35,676 nucleotides of DNA from a virus. Positions 23,910-30,045 of this stretch are shown here, one piece after another; position 1 is the stretch's first letter, and each line of letters starts with the position of its first letter. The notes beneath the pieces are model-generated. The model had not been told where the DNA came from, ran no database searches, and was given only the letters and a program-made list of their open reading frames with translations. The stretch is taken from IMG/VR virus record IMGVR_UViG_3300032236_000554, positions 1-35,676 of that record. One strand, written 5' to 3'. A program made the translations under genes and the position numbers.

Positions 23910-24315
23910 AAGACACCACCAAGTTGGTTTGGTCTAACCGGCCGTAGATTTTAGTCGCCTTGATTTCGACCACCTGGTTGTCGTCGATGATGACATTGCC
24001 GGCTTGAACCAGGGCGTCAAGCGCATACCTGACCAGTTTGTCCAGGTCGGGTTTGACGGTGTTGAACATGCGGGTGACGGCTGACTTCGGCCGACGGAAC
24101 ACGAACACGGCCTGAACGATGATTGGCGTATCCGCTGGCGGCATTATCCACTTGTCTTCGTATGCGGTTCTGTGAATGGTTGCTGACGCGGCCAGGCGGG
24201 CAGTCTTCAAACCTTTGTTGGCTTCGACTAGAACCGCGCGGCCGCCGCGAACATACGCGGTCTTTGAACCCTGGGGTCGGGCTTTGCCTTCAATCACGAA
24301 GTAGATGTCAGGCAT
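23899..24315 (-). CDS. rusA: RusA-family Holliday junction resolvase
   Basis: A 138-residue protein. The start has GKARPQGSKTAYVRGG. The catalytic core is KPDLDKLVRYALDAL (D90, D92) and NVIIDDNQVVEIKATK (D111/D112 and K119). RusA enzymes cut four-way DNA junctions made during replication and recombination, and can debranch DNA before packaging. It overlaps the upstream gene by 8 nt. Confidence 0.88.
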   Translation of the reverse strand: MPDIYFVIEGKARPQGSKTAYVRGGRAVLVEANKGLKTARLAASATIHRTAYEDKWIMPPADTPIIVQAVFVFRRPKSAVTRMFNTVKPDLDKLVRYALDALVQAGNVIIDDNQVVEIKATKIYGRLDQTNLVVSYDA

Positions 24316-24580
24316 GTTTCCGCGCCGCCTTTGCTTCGTCGACTTTGATTTGGAACGCGGCGTGTGCGACTGGGTCGACGCGTTTCAAGGTGTCCATGAT
24401 TTGGTCACCGATGACCGGGTGGAATGGGGCGAACATGGCGAAGTCGAACATCAACATGTCGACAATCTTTTGTCGTTCGTCGATGCGGCCTTTGTAGTAG
24501 CCCTGGGTGTATTCGGTTTGGTTCGGTTGTGGTTCGAACCAGGCCGGGTTGTAACCGATGTTTGGGTCGATGTCGGCCAT
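24308..24580 (-). CDS. Small protein of unknown function in the recombination operon
   Basis: A 90-residue protein. The N-terminus is Pro/Asn/Tyr-rich (DIDPNIGYNPAWFEPQPNQT), then helical (YYKGRIDERQKIVDMLMFDF). ATG 24580 shares its A with the stop of the Cas4-like gene. Family not recognised; its place between two nucleases suggests a DNA-metabolism accessory role. Confidence 0.6.
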   Translation of the reverse strand: MADIDPNIGYNPAWFEPQPNQTEYTQGYYKGRIDERQKIVDMLMFDFAMFAPFHPVIGDQIMDTLKRVDPVAHAAFQIKVDEAKAARKHA

Positions 24581-25476
24581 TACTTCACCGTCAATCGCAT
24601 AGACGGCGCGCCTTGTTTCATCGGAACATCGCCCAGGGCGGCTTTGATGGCGTCTTGGTCAGGGGTTGACCGGCCGGCAATCGAAGACCAACCGACCTTG
24701 ATGCCGTCGATGGTGATGCCTGAAACACCTTCCAGGGCGGCCTTGGTGGCATCCTTTTCAGCGGCCAGGGTCTTTTCTTCCGACAAGATTTCGGTGTAAC
24801 GCTTGGCGGCTGTGGTTACGGTTTCGTCAACGATGGGTTCGCCGCTGATGTCTTTGCCGATGCCCTGGCACAACTGGCCGTAGAACGGGCAGTATTTGGC
24901 ACAGAACGAAACGGGTTCGCGCTCAGGGGCGGGGGCTTCGATGGCGGCTTCGATTTCCTTCAACCAGGCGAACGCTTCAAGCGCGACCGCCGGGTCGTAT
25001 GGTTCGCTGTGAACGATGATGTCGTCTTCTGTGCCGTCGCGTGGAATGCCGACCAGGGTGACCGTGTGAACTTCGACGCCGGTCTGTGCCATCAAGAAGC
25101 CGTAGGTCTGAACCTGCCAACGCTTTTGTTTCGTCACGAAGTAATCGCGGCCTGACATTTTGATGGTCTTCCAGTCGACGACTTCGCCGTCTTTGAAGTA
25201 GTCAATCGTTGCCGGTGGATAGCCTTCGACTTCGACGCGGTGTTCAATCAGCGCGCCGTCATCAGTTGGCAGAACGGTTTCGATGTGGCTGTGGATTGCT
25301 GTGCCAAGAATGGCGGCCAGTTTCGAAGTTGGGTTTGTGCCTTCGTGGCCTTGTAGTTTGTGCCAGACCTGGCGGCGGCAACCGCCTAGGCTTGAAACAC
25401 CGATGGCGGTCTGTTGTGACCGGGCGCGGCTGTTGTCGTGGTCGGTCAGAAGTTTGACCAGGGTTTGGGCATCCAT
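24580..25476 (-). CDS. Cas4/RecB-like PD-(D/E)XK exonuclease with Fe-S cysteines
   Basis: A 298-residue protein. Conserved parts are SSLGGCRRQVW with C33, LGTAIHSHIE (H62), IDYFKDGEVVDWKTIK (D92; D101-x-K103) and QVQTYGF (121-127). Three further cysteines follow in FCAKYCPFYGQLC (C192, C196, C203), so a 4Fe-4S cluster is likely, as in Cas4 and AddB-type nucleases. In phages these act as 5'-3' exonucleases for recombination. The C-terminal 80 residues are a Lys/Ala-rich region ending in a small beta unit. Confidence 0.85.
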   Translation of the reverse strand: MDAQTLVKLLTDHDNSRARSQQTAIGVSSLGGCRRQVWHKLQGHEGTNPTSKLAAILGTAIHSHIETVLPTDDGALIEHRVEVEGYPPATIDYFKDGEVVDWKTIKMSGRDYFVTKQKRWQVQTYGFLMAQTGVEVHTVTLVGIPRDGTEDDIIVHSEPYDPAVALEAFAWLKEIEAAIEAPAPEREPVSFCAKYCPFYGQLCQGIGKDISGEPIVDETVTTAAKRYTEILSEEKTLAAEKDATKAALEGVSGITIDGIKVGWSSIAGRSTPDQDAIKAALGDVPMKQGAPSMRLTVK

Positions 25477-25682
25477 TAGAAGACCTTCTTCGCGAAATAG
25501 GCGGCCAGGGTTTCAACCATGGCCGGGGATAGTGTCACTTCGTCAATCTGAGTTGACTTTGACGAAGCGGGTTCGTTGATGTTGACGCTGACGGTTAGGC
25601 CGCCAGGGTTTGCGGTTTCGTCGACGATGATGGTGTATTGGTTGACGCCTTTGATGACGGTCTGGGTGAATGGGTGGTTCAT
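25476..25682 (-). CDS. Small protein of unknown function, beta-rich
   Basis: A 68-residue protein from ATG 25682, fixed by a strong ribosome binding site (ACGGAAGGCAAAACC); the in-frame upstream extension overlaps the previous gene. The middle is beta-prone (GVNQYTIIVDETANPGGLTV) and the end helical (AMVETLAAYFAKKVF). Its stop shares a base with the Cas4-like start. Not recognised. Confidence 0.6.
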   Translation of the reverse strand: MNHPFTQTVIKGVNQYTIIVDETANPGGLTVSVNINEPASSKSTQIDEVTLSPAMVETLAAYFAKKVF

Positions 25683-25707
25683 GGTTTTGCCTTCCGTTGT
25701 TGTTGGG

Positions 25708-25926
25708 TTAGTTGGTGCGCTGTTCGAATACATGTTCGGTCTGGTATTTGAACCAGTCTTCGAACTTGCGAAGGTGTTGGCCTAGTTCGGTCGTGAACTT
25801 GGTGTCAGGGATTTGGTGAAACACGAAGATGACGCCGGCGTGAACTTTGCGAACGCTGAACTTGATGCCGGGGTAGTTGAACGCCAGGTCTTGGCGAATG
25901 AGTTTTGCGGTTTCGACGGTGGTCAT
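25708..25926 (-). CDS. LPD29-like small protein
   Basis: A 72-residue protein. The N-terminal ETAKLIRQDLAFNYPGIKFS followed by VRK resembles the start of the LPD29 domain (large polyvalent protein-associated), found in mobile-element and phage proteins as a standalone or fused unit of unknown biochemical role. The C-terminal half is aromatic-rich (FEDWFKYQTEHVF). Second gene after promoter module B. Confidence 0.55.
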   Translation of the reverse strand: MTTVETAKLIRQDLAFNYPGIKFSVRKVHAGVIFVFHQIPDTKFTTELGQHLRKFEDWFKYQTEHVFEQRTN

Positions 25927-25928
25927 GA

Positions 25929-26180
25929 TTATGCGCCTACCTTTGCGGTCAAAATACCAACGATGTTCGCAAACGAAACGATTTTGCTGAACCCGTGAAA
26001 CTCGATGAATGAATGATGACGAACAGACTTGCCTTCAAAGGTTGCTTCGATGCCGACGCCGCGGCCTTCGTTGTCGGTGATGATGTTCAAGATGATGCCA
26101 CCGTTGTAAGTGCGAGTAACTGATTTCAAACCAGCCTGGTCGGCTAGGGTTTTGAGTTGCTCAATCTTTGTCGTGGTCAT
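25929..26180 (-). CDS. Small protein of unknown function, first gene behind module B
   Basis: An 83-residue protein (MTTTKIEQLKTLADQAGLKS and onward) with a beta centre (YNGGIILNIITDNEGRGVGI) and a hydrophobic C-terminus. Strong ribosome binding site (ACGGAAGGCAAACCA) before ATG 26180. It shares the MTT N-terminus and general layout with the next gene, so the two may be distant relatives. Being first in the operon suggests early expression. Confidence 0.6.
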   Translation of the reverse strand: MTTTKIEQLKTLADQAGLKSVTRTYNGGIILNIITDNEGRGVGIEATFEGKSVRHHSFIEFHGFSKIVSFANIVGILTAKVGA

Positions 26181-26296
26181 TGGTTTGCCTTCCGTTAGTG
26201 TTCTGAACCGTCTGGTTCATGATGTAAGTCTGACACAAACCACCGACACGGTTCTACATTTCAAACATGTTTTTTCATAACAGTTCGATAACAACC
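26181..26296 (-). promoter_or_regulatory. Promoter/operator module B
   Basis: Second copy of the shared module. It has the ribosome binding site, a palindrome TGAACC-GTCT-GGTTCA (26204-26219) with perfect 6-bp arms, a half-site GGTTCTACA 36 bp away (left arm degenerate), and the paired GTTAT boxes at 26274-26292 (plus strand TTCATAACAG then TTCGATAAC). The TGTAG-to-palindrome distance is again 39 bp; the GTTAT-to-TGTAG distance is 34 bp, against 35 in A and C. It probably drives the 26180-18152 operon. Confidence 0.75.
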
Positions 26297-26676
26297 TAAG
26301 CAAACCAAACCGACCCGGCGGGCTTCCGATGGGTAGAGAATGGCTTATTCAGCCACGCTCTAAACACCCGACCCGTTTGGGTTCGTCAGGGATTTGGTCA
26401 CGGGGTCAAGCCACTACAACTTGACCGATTGCGCCGTGTGAATGAAGACCCGCTGATGCGGTGATGATGGCCAGGCAATCCGTTTTGACCATCGTCGTCA
26501 TTCGCTTACTGTTCTCTACAACACAGTTTGTCGCCCGATGCCAACCAAACCAGGCGCGTCAAACCCGCCACGCTCTAACCGCCGGTAACCGCCCTGGTCA
26601 GGGGTCGGGAAGTTGACTTAGCGACGGCCTAACGAACGCAATGTTCTCCGTCGACCTGGCGAACACGCCGACCATC

Positions 26677-26685
26677 TGATACGAT
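26677..26685 (+). promoter_or_regulatory. Extended -10 promoter element on the plus strand
   Basis: TGATACGAT matches the extended -10 pattern TGnTAnnnT. The -35 region, TGGCGA at 17-bp spacing, is weak. A start near 26692 would place a strong plus-strand terminator about 50 nt downstream. Confidence 0.45.
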
Positions 26686-26691
26686 GGACTT

Positions 26692-26745
26692 GCTCATTCG
26701 TGTTCACTAGGAAGCCCCTGGCCATTCGGTCGGGGGTTTTCTTTT
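26692..26745 (+). ncRNA. Possible short plus-strand RNA
   Basis: The stretch lies between an extended -10 element and a strong intrinsic terminator, both on the plus strand in a region with no plus-strand gene. The predicted transcript is about 54 nt and mostly consists of the terminator hairpin plus a 20-nt 5' segment. All coding genes run the other way, so this would be the only plus-directed transcription unit. The end positions are inferred. Confidence 0.4.
26712..26745 (+). terminator. Strong intrinsic terminator oriented to the plus strand
   Basis: AAGCCCC-T-GGCC-ATTC-GGTC-GGGG can fold into a stem of about 11 pairs with a 4-nt loop and one bulge, followed by TTTTCTTTT on the plus strand. 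The minus-strand side has no matching T-tract, so it would work poorly for the HNH-like operon that ends at 26774. Confidence 0.7.
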
Positions 26746-26773
26746 GGGTTTATTCAGTTGTGATTGTAGAAGA

Positions 26774-27148
26774 CTACGCCGTTGGTTCGAACCCGTCAAG
26801 CGGATGCCCCAGAACGGCCACAGGCGACCGCGTGAAGTCATCAGCCAGGGCGAACCAAGTCTGTGTCGTGTAATCAAACACGGGGGCGTCAGCGGGCGTT
26901 TGCCATGAAGACAACTTCCACCCGTTCAGCCTGGCCGCTTCGGCGAACCTGGCGTCGGCTTCGACCTGACCATTGGCCAGGGAACAGAACACGATGATGT
27001 TGGCCGGGCTGTCAGCCTTCACCCGGTTGCCGTTGCCCATGCCGCGGCCAAGACGATGCTGTGGCACAAGCGTCGCGTCAGTTGTGCCGCAATGCCAACA
27101 ACGACCTAGGTCGCGGTCAAGATACTTTTGAAACTGTTTCGGCGTCAT
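26774..27148 (-). CDS. HNH-like zinc protein
   Basis: A 124-residue protein from ATG 27148. CWHCGTTDATLVPQHRLGRG is followed by SPANIIVFCSLANGQVEADA. The C-x2-C, H, N and C spacing resembles HNH-type nucleases found in actinophages. The C-terminal part reads GWKLSSWQTPADAPVFDY. The start overlaps the upstream stop (ATGA); an ATG four codons earlier (27160) is less likely. It is the last gene of the module C operon. Nuclease activity is inferred from the motif. Confidence 0.6.
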   Translation of the reverse strand: MTPKQFQKYLDRDLGRCWHCGTTDATLVPQHRLGRGMGNGNRVKADSPANIIVFCSLANGQVEADARFAEAARLNGWKLSSWQTPADAPVFDYTTQTWFALADDFTRSPVAVLGHPLDGFEPTA

Positions 27149-27489
27149 GCGTGTTTCCATTGAAGTTCAACCTGGCGGGCGATGACGCTGACCGCCACCT
27201 GTGCGCTGTCGATGCTTTTCAGTTTCGCCTTCACACGGTTCAGTTCGGCCTTCGCAATGTCTAGTTGTAACTTCGCTTCAAGCGCGCCCAGTTTCGCCCT
27301 GGCGGCCTTTTCGGGGGCTGTGCCAGGTTCAGCGTTCAGCAACCCAACGGCTAGGGTTCGTTCGTGTTCGCCATCAAGAACGGCGACCTTCACTTCGGCT
27401 TCGTAAAGGGCGTTGATGCCCTTCTGGCTCTCGCCCATTAGCCGGTTCAGTTCAGCGATGACTTGGGGCGGCGTCGTGATGTCAGTCAT
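27145..27489 (-). CDS. Coiled-coil protein of unknown function
   Basis: A 114-residue protein (ITTPPQVIAELNRLMGESQK and onward), Ala/Lys/Glu/Leu-rich and predicted to be one long coiled coil. Members of this conserved small actinophage family often lie near replication or nuclease genes. ATG 27489 is preferred over an in-frame TTG at 27498. The upstream 60 nt are AT-rich and could hold a promoter (TTGACT on the minus strand), but no good -10 is seen. Confidence 0.65.
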   Translation of the reverse strand: MTDITTPPQVIAELNRLMGESQKGINALYEAEVKVAVLDGEHERTLAVGLLNAEPGTAPEKAARAKLGALEAKLQLDIAKAELNRVKAKLKSIDSAQVAVSVIARQVELQWKHA

Positions 27490-27550
27490 GCTAACCAACC
27501 CCAGACAGAACTGAATGAAACATCAAAAGTCAAAACCTTTATCTTCATAA

Positions 27551-28222
27551 TCAAAACAACCCATCTAACAGTTCGCGTAACGCCGCTTCTGCCTGTTGTG
27601 GCACAACGCCGTTACCACAGGCTTTTAGTTCTTGTTTGCGGGTCAACCCGATGTCTGTGACCCATCCGTCAGGCAAACCCATCAAAAACTCCGTGAACTT
27701 CGATGACAACCTGCGCGCGCCATTTTTACCGTCTGGTTTGGTTGGTTCTGGCGATGACCGCCCTAGGATGCTTTCCCATCTTGCGATGGCTGGCGCAAAC
27801 TTTCCCCAGTTCGTTGAGCGTTCAGTTTCCCAAACCTCGCTTGCCAAAGTTGTGCGGCGGCCTTGGTTGTGACCTGTGTTTTTGCTGTCATCGACCTGCG
27901 GCGTTGGCAACAGTTCATTGACGAACACGGCGCGCGACAATGTATCGGTTTGCGTCACGCCGTTGCGACGATGTTCTTTGTTACCGTCTTTATAGTCGCG
28001 CGCCGTTGGGGTAGGCAACGATGAAGACGCGTTCGCGTCGATGTGGCGCGCCGGCGTCGGAAGCGCGAAAAGTTGTCCACCGACAGTCATACCCGAGTTC
28101 GGCCATACTTCCCGCCACGGCTCCCAATGCTCGCAGATTAGGTTTATCAGGGGGGCTTCCCATACACCAAGAACACGGTTCCAGGTCGCTATGGGCATTT
28201 GCGCTGAGTATTCCACGGACAT
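27551..28222 (-). CDS. C5-cytosine methyltransferase, C-terminal part (TRD, motifs IX-X)
   Basis: About 223 residues. Three LPTP units (LPTPARHI, LPTPTARDYKDG, LPTPQVDD) mark the target-recognition region. Near the end are the motif-IX-like RRLSSKFTEFLMGLPDGW and motif X (ACGNGVVPQQAEAAL). It lacks motifs I-VIII, which lie in the upstream overlapping frame, so the two products together make one methyltransferase, as in the two-subunit M.AquI. Start is uncertain: TTG 28228, ATG 28222 (SD-like GGTGG upstream) or ATG 28198. VWPNSGMTVGGQLFALPTP, encoded inside the overlap, matches related proteins, so an upstream start is favoured. Confidence 0.8.
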   Translation of the reverse strand: MSVEYSAQMPIATWNRVLGVWEAPLINLICEHWEPWREVWPNSGMTVGGQLFALPTPARHIDANASSSLPTPTARDYKDGNKEHRRNGVTQTDTLSRAVFVNELLPTPQVDDSKNTGHNQGRRTTLASEVWETERSTNWGKFAPAIARWESILGRSSPEPTKPDGKNGARRLSSKFTEFLMGLPDGWVTDIGLTRKQELKACGNGVVPQQAEAALRELLDGLF

Positions 28223-28595
28223 TTTCAATTACCACCAATCTAGGTCGGATTGTTTCGATAGCGCGGGCAAACTCCGACCATAACCCGCTTCGTGTTCCAT
28301 CTTTTAGACCGGCGCGTTTGCCGGCCAATGACAGGTCTTGACATGGAAAACCACCTGTCAGAATGTCGACCTGTTCGACCTGTGTGAAGTCGACCTTTGT
28401 TACATCGCGATAGTTCGGCACACCTGGGAAGTTTTTTTCTAGTATTTTGCTTGGCGCGTCATCGTATTCGCAATGCCAAATAACTTTGCCACCCGTGACA
28501 GCGGCGACCGCTAGGTCAAGACCACCGTAACCACTAAATAAAGACCCGATTGTCATTTGTGAACCATTTGATTGAACGGTAACAACATTTTTCAT
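27990..28595 (-). CDS. C5-cytosine methyltransferase, N-terminal part (motifs I-VIII)
   Basis: A 201-residue protein. Motif I FSGYGGLD (20-27), motif IV GGFPCQDLS with the catalytic C85, motif VI ENVRG (124-128) and motif VIII HRRERVFIVA (185-194) are all intact. The protein stops seven residues after motif VIII, before any target-recognition domain. The ATG overlaps the zinc-ribbon stop (ATGA); an internal ATG (MTIGSLF) lacks a ribosome binding site. The product would transfer methyl groups to cytosine C5 in DNA once paired with the downstream part. This region is visibly more AT-rich than its neighbours, suggesting later acquisition. Confidence 0.88.
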   Translation of the reverse strand: MKNVVTVQSNGSQMTIGSLFSGYGGLDLAVAAVTGGKVIWHCEYDDAPSKILEKNFPGVPNYRDVTKVDFTQVEQVDILTGGFPCQDLSLAGKRAGLKDGTRSGLWSEFARAIETIRPRLVVIENVRGILSANAHSDLEPCSWCMGSPPDKPNLRALGAVAGSMAELGYDCRWTTFRASDAGAPHRRERVFIVAYPNGARL

Positions 28596-28768
28596 CGGGC
28601 TTCACGACCCCATCCTGTGCCGTTGAATGTGACGGCCGGGGCTTCCCAGACACGGGTCGCGGTCATGCCGCATTGGTCACACTTGACGGCCTGATGAATG
28701 TCTTCGGTTATCGGTTGCGTGACAACCGTTTCGTGTTGCTCAGGGCAACGGTATACATAACTAGCCAC
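28592..28768 (-). CDS. FmdB-like small zinc ribbon protein
   Basis: A 58-residue protein from GTG 28768. ASYVYRCPEQHETVV is followed by VKCDQCGMTATRVWEAPAV and ends TFNGTGWGREAR. The cysteine spacing and the closing V-x-F-x-G-x-G-W are the FmdB-type zinc ribbon pattern often seen in phages. AGGAAGG lies about 8 nt upstream of the GTG, inside the end of the previous gene. Possible regulatory or nucleic-acid binding role, not shown. Confidence 0.75.
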   Translation of the reverse strand: MASYVYRCPEQHETVVTQPITEDIHQAVKCDQCGMTATRVWEAPAVTFNGTGWGREAR

Positions 28769-29141
28769 GGGGCGGCCTTCCTATTCGTTCGCGTTCTAGG
28801 TTATCCAAGATTTCTTCGGGCGTCAGTTTGACCCCGGTGATGTATGAACGGTCAAGTGCTTCGAACATGACCGGGTCAACGATGTGCGACCGTTCGACAC
28901 AATCGCGTTTTCGACACAGGCGAACACCTGGCCGGTAAAGTTTGCCGTCATCAGTCAACGGGTTTTCGTCGGCGTCGAACTCGCCGTGCCAGGGTCGACA
29001 GACGCCGTATTCTGTGACCACCGACCGCATGGGTTTGGCCAGGCATGAAGAACACAACCCAGGGCGGCCGCGTTCGATACGCTTCGCCAGTTGATTGTTT
29101 TCATCAGCAACGCCACAACGGTCACAGAATACGGCGGTCAT
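28761..29141 (-). CDS. Multi-cysteine zinc-binding protein
   Basis: A 126-residue protein. An N-terminal CDRCG and CSSCL pair forms one likely zinc site. A second region, GVCRPWHGEFDADENPLTDD, then LCRKRDCVERSHI, carries further Cys/His and resembles a conserved actinophage motif. The C-terminus is helical (LTPEEILDNLERERIG). Function unknown; zinc binding is likely from the motifs. Confidence 0.65.
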   Translation of the reverse strand: MTAVFCDRCGVADENNQLAKRIERGRPGLCSSCLAKPMRSVVTEYGVCRPWHGEFDADENPLTDDGKLYRPGVRLCRKRDCVERSHIVDPVMFEALDRSYITGVKLTPEEILDNLERERIGRPPRG

Positions 29142-29144
29142 GTT

Positions 29145-29270
29145 TCAGTCGTCGATTAGATGGTCGTCGTCGTCAGACAGACCGGCCACGAAGGCGGTCA
29201 ACCAGAACAGGGCGGCCAACATGATGCCGATGAAACCGAAGACGCCGACGATGATGATGATGATGTTCAT
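29145..29270 (-). CDS. 41-residue single-TM peptide
   Basis: MNIIIIIVGVFGFIGIMLAA continues into LFWLTAFVAGL and ends in the acidic SDDDDHLIDD. One transmembrane helix is expected. The start overlaps the previous stop (ATGA) and has GAAAGGA upstream. The run of five isoleucines corresponds to an (ATC)5 repeat in the DNA, a possible length-variable site. A longer in-frame extension upstream is rejected. Confidence 0.65.
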   Translation of the reverse strand: MNIIIIIVGVFGFIGIMLAALFWLTAFVAGLSDDDDHLIDD

Positions 29271-29854
29271 GGGCGAAGTCCTTTCAACGGGTTGATTACA
29301 AGATACCCGTCTTTGTGCTGACCCGCAATGAACAGGTAATCGCCTTCGAACCAAACCCCGCTGTCACCGGGGCGGCTGTCTTCACCGGCGCGCCAGATGA
29401 CGCCTTCTTCAATCAACAGGTCGAACAGTCGTTCATGTTCGGCTTCGCGGCCGGCCTTGAAGACATCAACAATCGCCCGCCGGAACACATGCCCCGGCAC
29501 AGACCAGTCGATTACTTCTTGGTCGTCGTCAGGTCTAGCGTCAACGCTTCCAGTTCGGTGATTAGCCTGGTCAGTTGTGAACCAGGTCTTGGCGTCTTTG
29601 CCACCTGGGCGCGGATTGCCTTCAACATCGCCAACTGGCCTTGAAGATGACCGTTCCTTCTTGCGGCTTCTGTAAGCGCGCGAAGGTCGTCGTGAATGGG
29701 TGTTTCTCTCATTGGTTGTTGCCTTCCTTAGTTGTGATTTGTCGATGTTTGTTTTGTCGACGAACGCCCTGACCATGGCCAGGGCTTCGTCAATCGTTTC
29801 GGCTTCAATGAAACCCAGGTCGCCGTCGACCGTCTGGTAGATGAACAGGTTCAT
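29267..29854 (-). CDS. 195-codon open frame containing a nested gene, coding in part
   Basis: The frame is open from ATG 29854 to TGA 29267. Its first 47 codons (MNLFIYQTVDGDLGFIEAET) and its last 77 (VPGHVFRRAIVDVFKAGREA) look like genuine protein. The middle (THSRRPSRAYRSRKKERSSS) is low-complexity and lies exactly over another gene (29512-29712) in a different frame with a strong ribosome binding site. It may be one fused protein with an internal overlapping gene, or two genes; the second could start at GTG 29500. The ATG shares a base with the upstream stop. Confidence 0.5.
   Translation of the reverse strand: MNLFIYQTVDGDLGFIEAETIDEALAMVRAFVDKTNIDKSQLRKATTNERNTHSRRPSRAYRSRKKERSSSRPVGDVEGNPRPGGKDAKTWFTTDQANHRTGSVDARPDDDQEVIDWSVPGHVFRRAIVDVFKAGREAEHERLFDLLIEEGVIWRAGEDSRPGDSGVWFEGDYLFIAGQHKDGYLVINPLKGLRP
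29512..29712 (-). CDS. 66-residue helical protein, nested in another frame
   Basis: MRETPIHDDLRALTEAARRN continues into QLAMLKAIRAQVAKTPR and a Leu/Thr-rich end. It has one of the best ribosome binding sites in the window (TAAGGAAGGCAACAACCA before ATG 29712), and its composition is far more protein-like than that of the overlapping frame. Family not recognised. Confidence 0.65.
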   Translation of the reverse strand: MRETPIHDDLRALTEAARRNGHLQGQLAMLKAIRAQVAKTPRPGSQLTRLITELEALTLDLTTTKK

Positions 29855-30045
29855 CAGTTGCCAGTCCGTTCGTCTTCCATGGCGTCACACCGACAACCGT
29901 TGTCGGTTCGGCAACTGTCACATGAACGGTCGTGTTCGGCACAGACACATTCGTCGGCACATTCGTCACATTCGTCACAGTCAGGCGCGTCGACATCAGG
30001 CGGCGTCAAGTATGCGTCTAGGCTCACCTTGTCCACCCCGCCCAT
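29854..30045 (-). CDS. Cysteine-rich acidic protein
   Basis: At most 63 residues, with about ten Cys, many in CxxC or CxC form (DCDECDECADECVCAE, SCDSCRTDNGCRC). Several metal ions or disulfides are possible. ATG 30045 overlaps the upstream gene by 22 nt; GTG 30027, overlapping that stop as GTGA, is an equally good start and gives 57 residues. Function unknown. Confidence 0.55.
   Translation of the reverse strand: MGGVDKVSLDAYLTPPDVDAPDCDECDECADECVCAEHDRSCDSCRTDNGCRCDAMEDERTGN

Larger units (their letters stand above)
26297..26773 (+). other. Non-coding stretch with hairpins and a direct repeat
   Basis: No convincing gene on either strand. Visible structure: a hairpin AGAG-aa-TGGCT-TATTC-AGCCA-cg-CTCT (26335-26361); a 12-nt direct repeat GCCACGCTCTAA at 26352-26363 and 26567-26578, the first copy overlapping that hairpin; an ACCC-GTTT-GGGT hairpin near 26371-26382; and, at the right end, a possible plus-strand small RNA. 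A replication origin, packaging site or structured RNA would all fit; none is proven. Confidence 0.5.

Noticed and set aside
26315-26400. tRNA-like stretch with GGGTAGAG and GGGTTCG
   Set aside because: The T-loop does not match TTCRAnnC and no acceptor stem or anticodon arm can be drawn; treated as unexplained hairpins.
28559-28575. Operator-like GAACCATTTGATTG near the methyltransferase start
   Set aside because: Only one arm matches the TGAACC-n4-GGTTCA palindrome, and none of the other module elements are nearby.
29221-29270. GATGATGATGATGATG repeat as a regulatory microsatellite
   Set aside because: It is the codon run for five isoleucines in the membrane peptide; length variation is possible, but nothing else suggests regulation.
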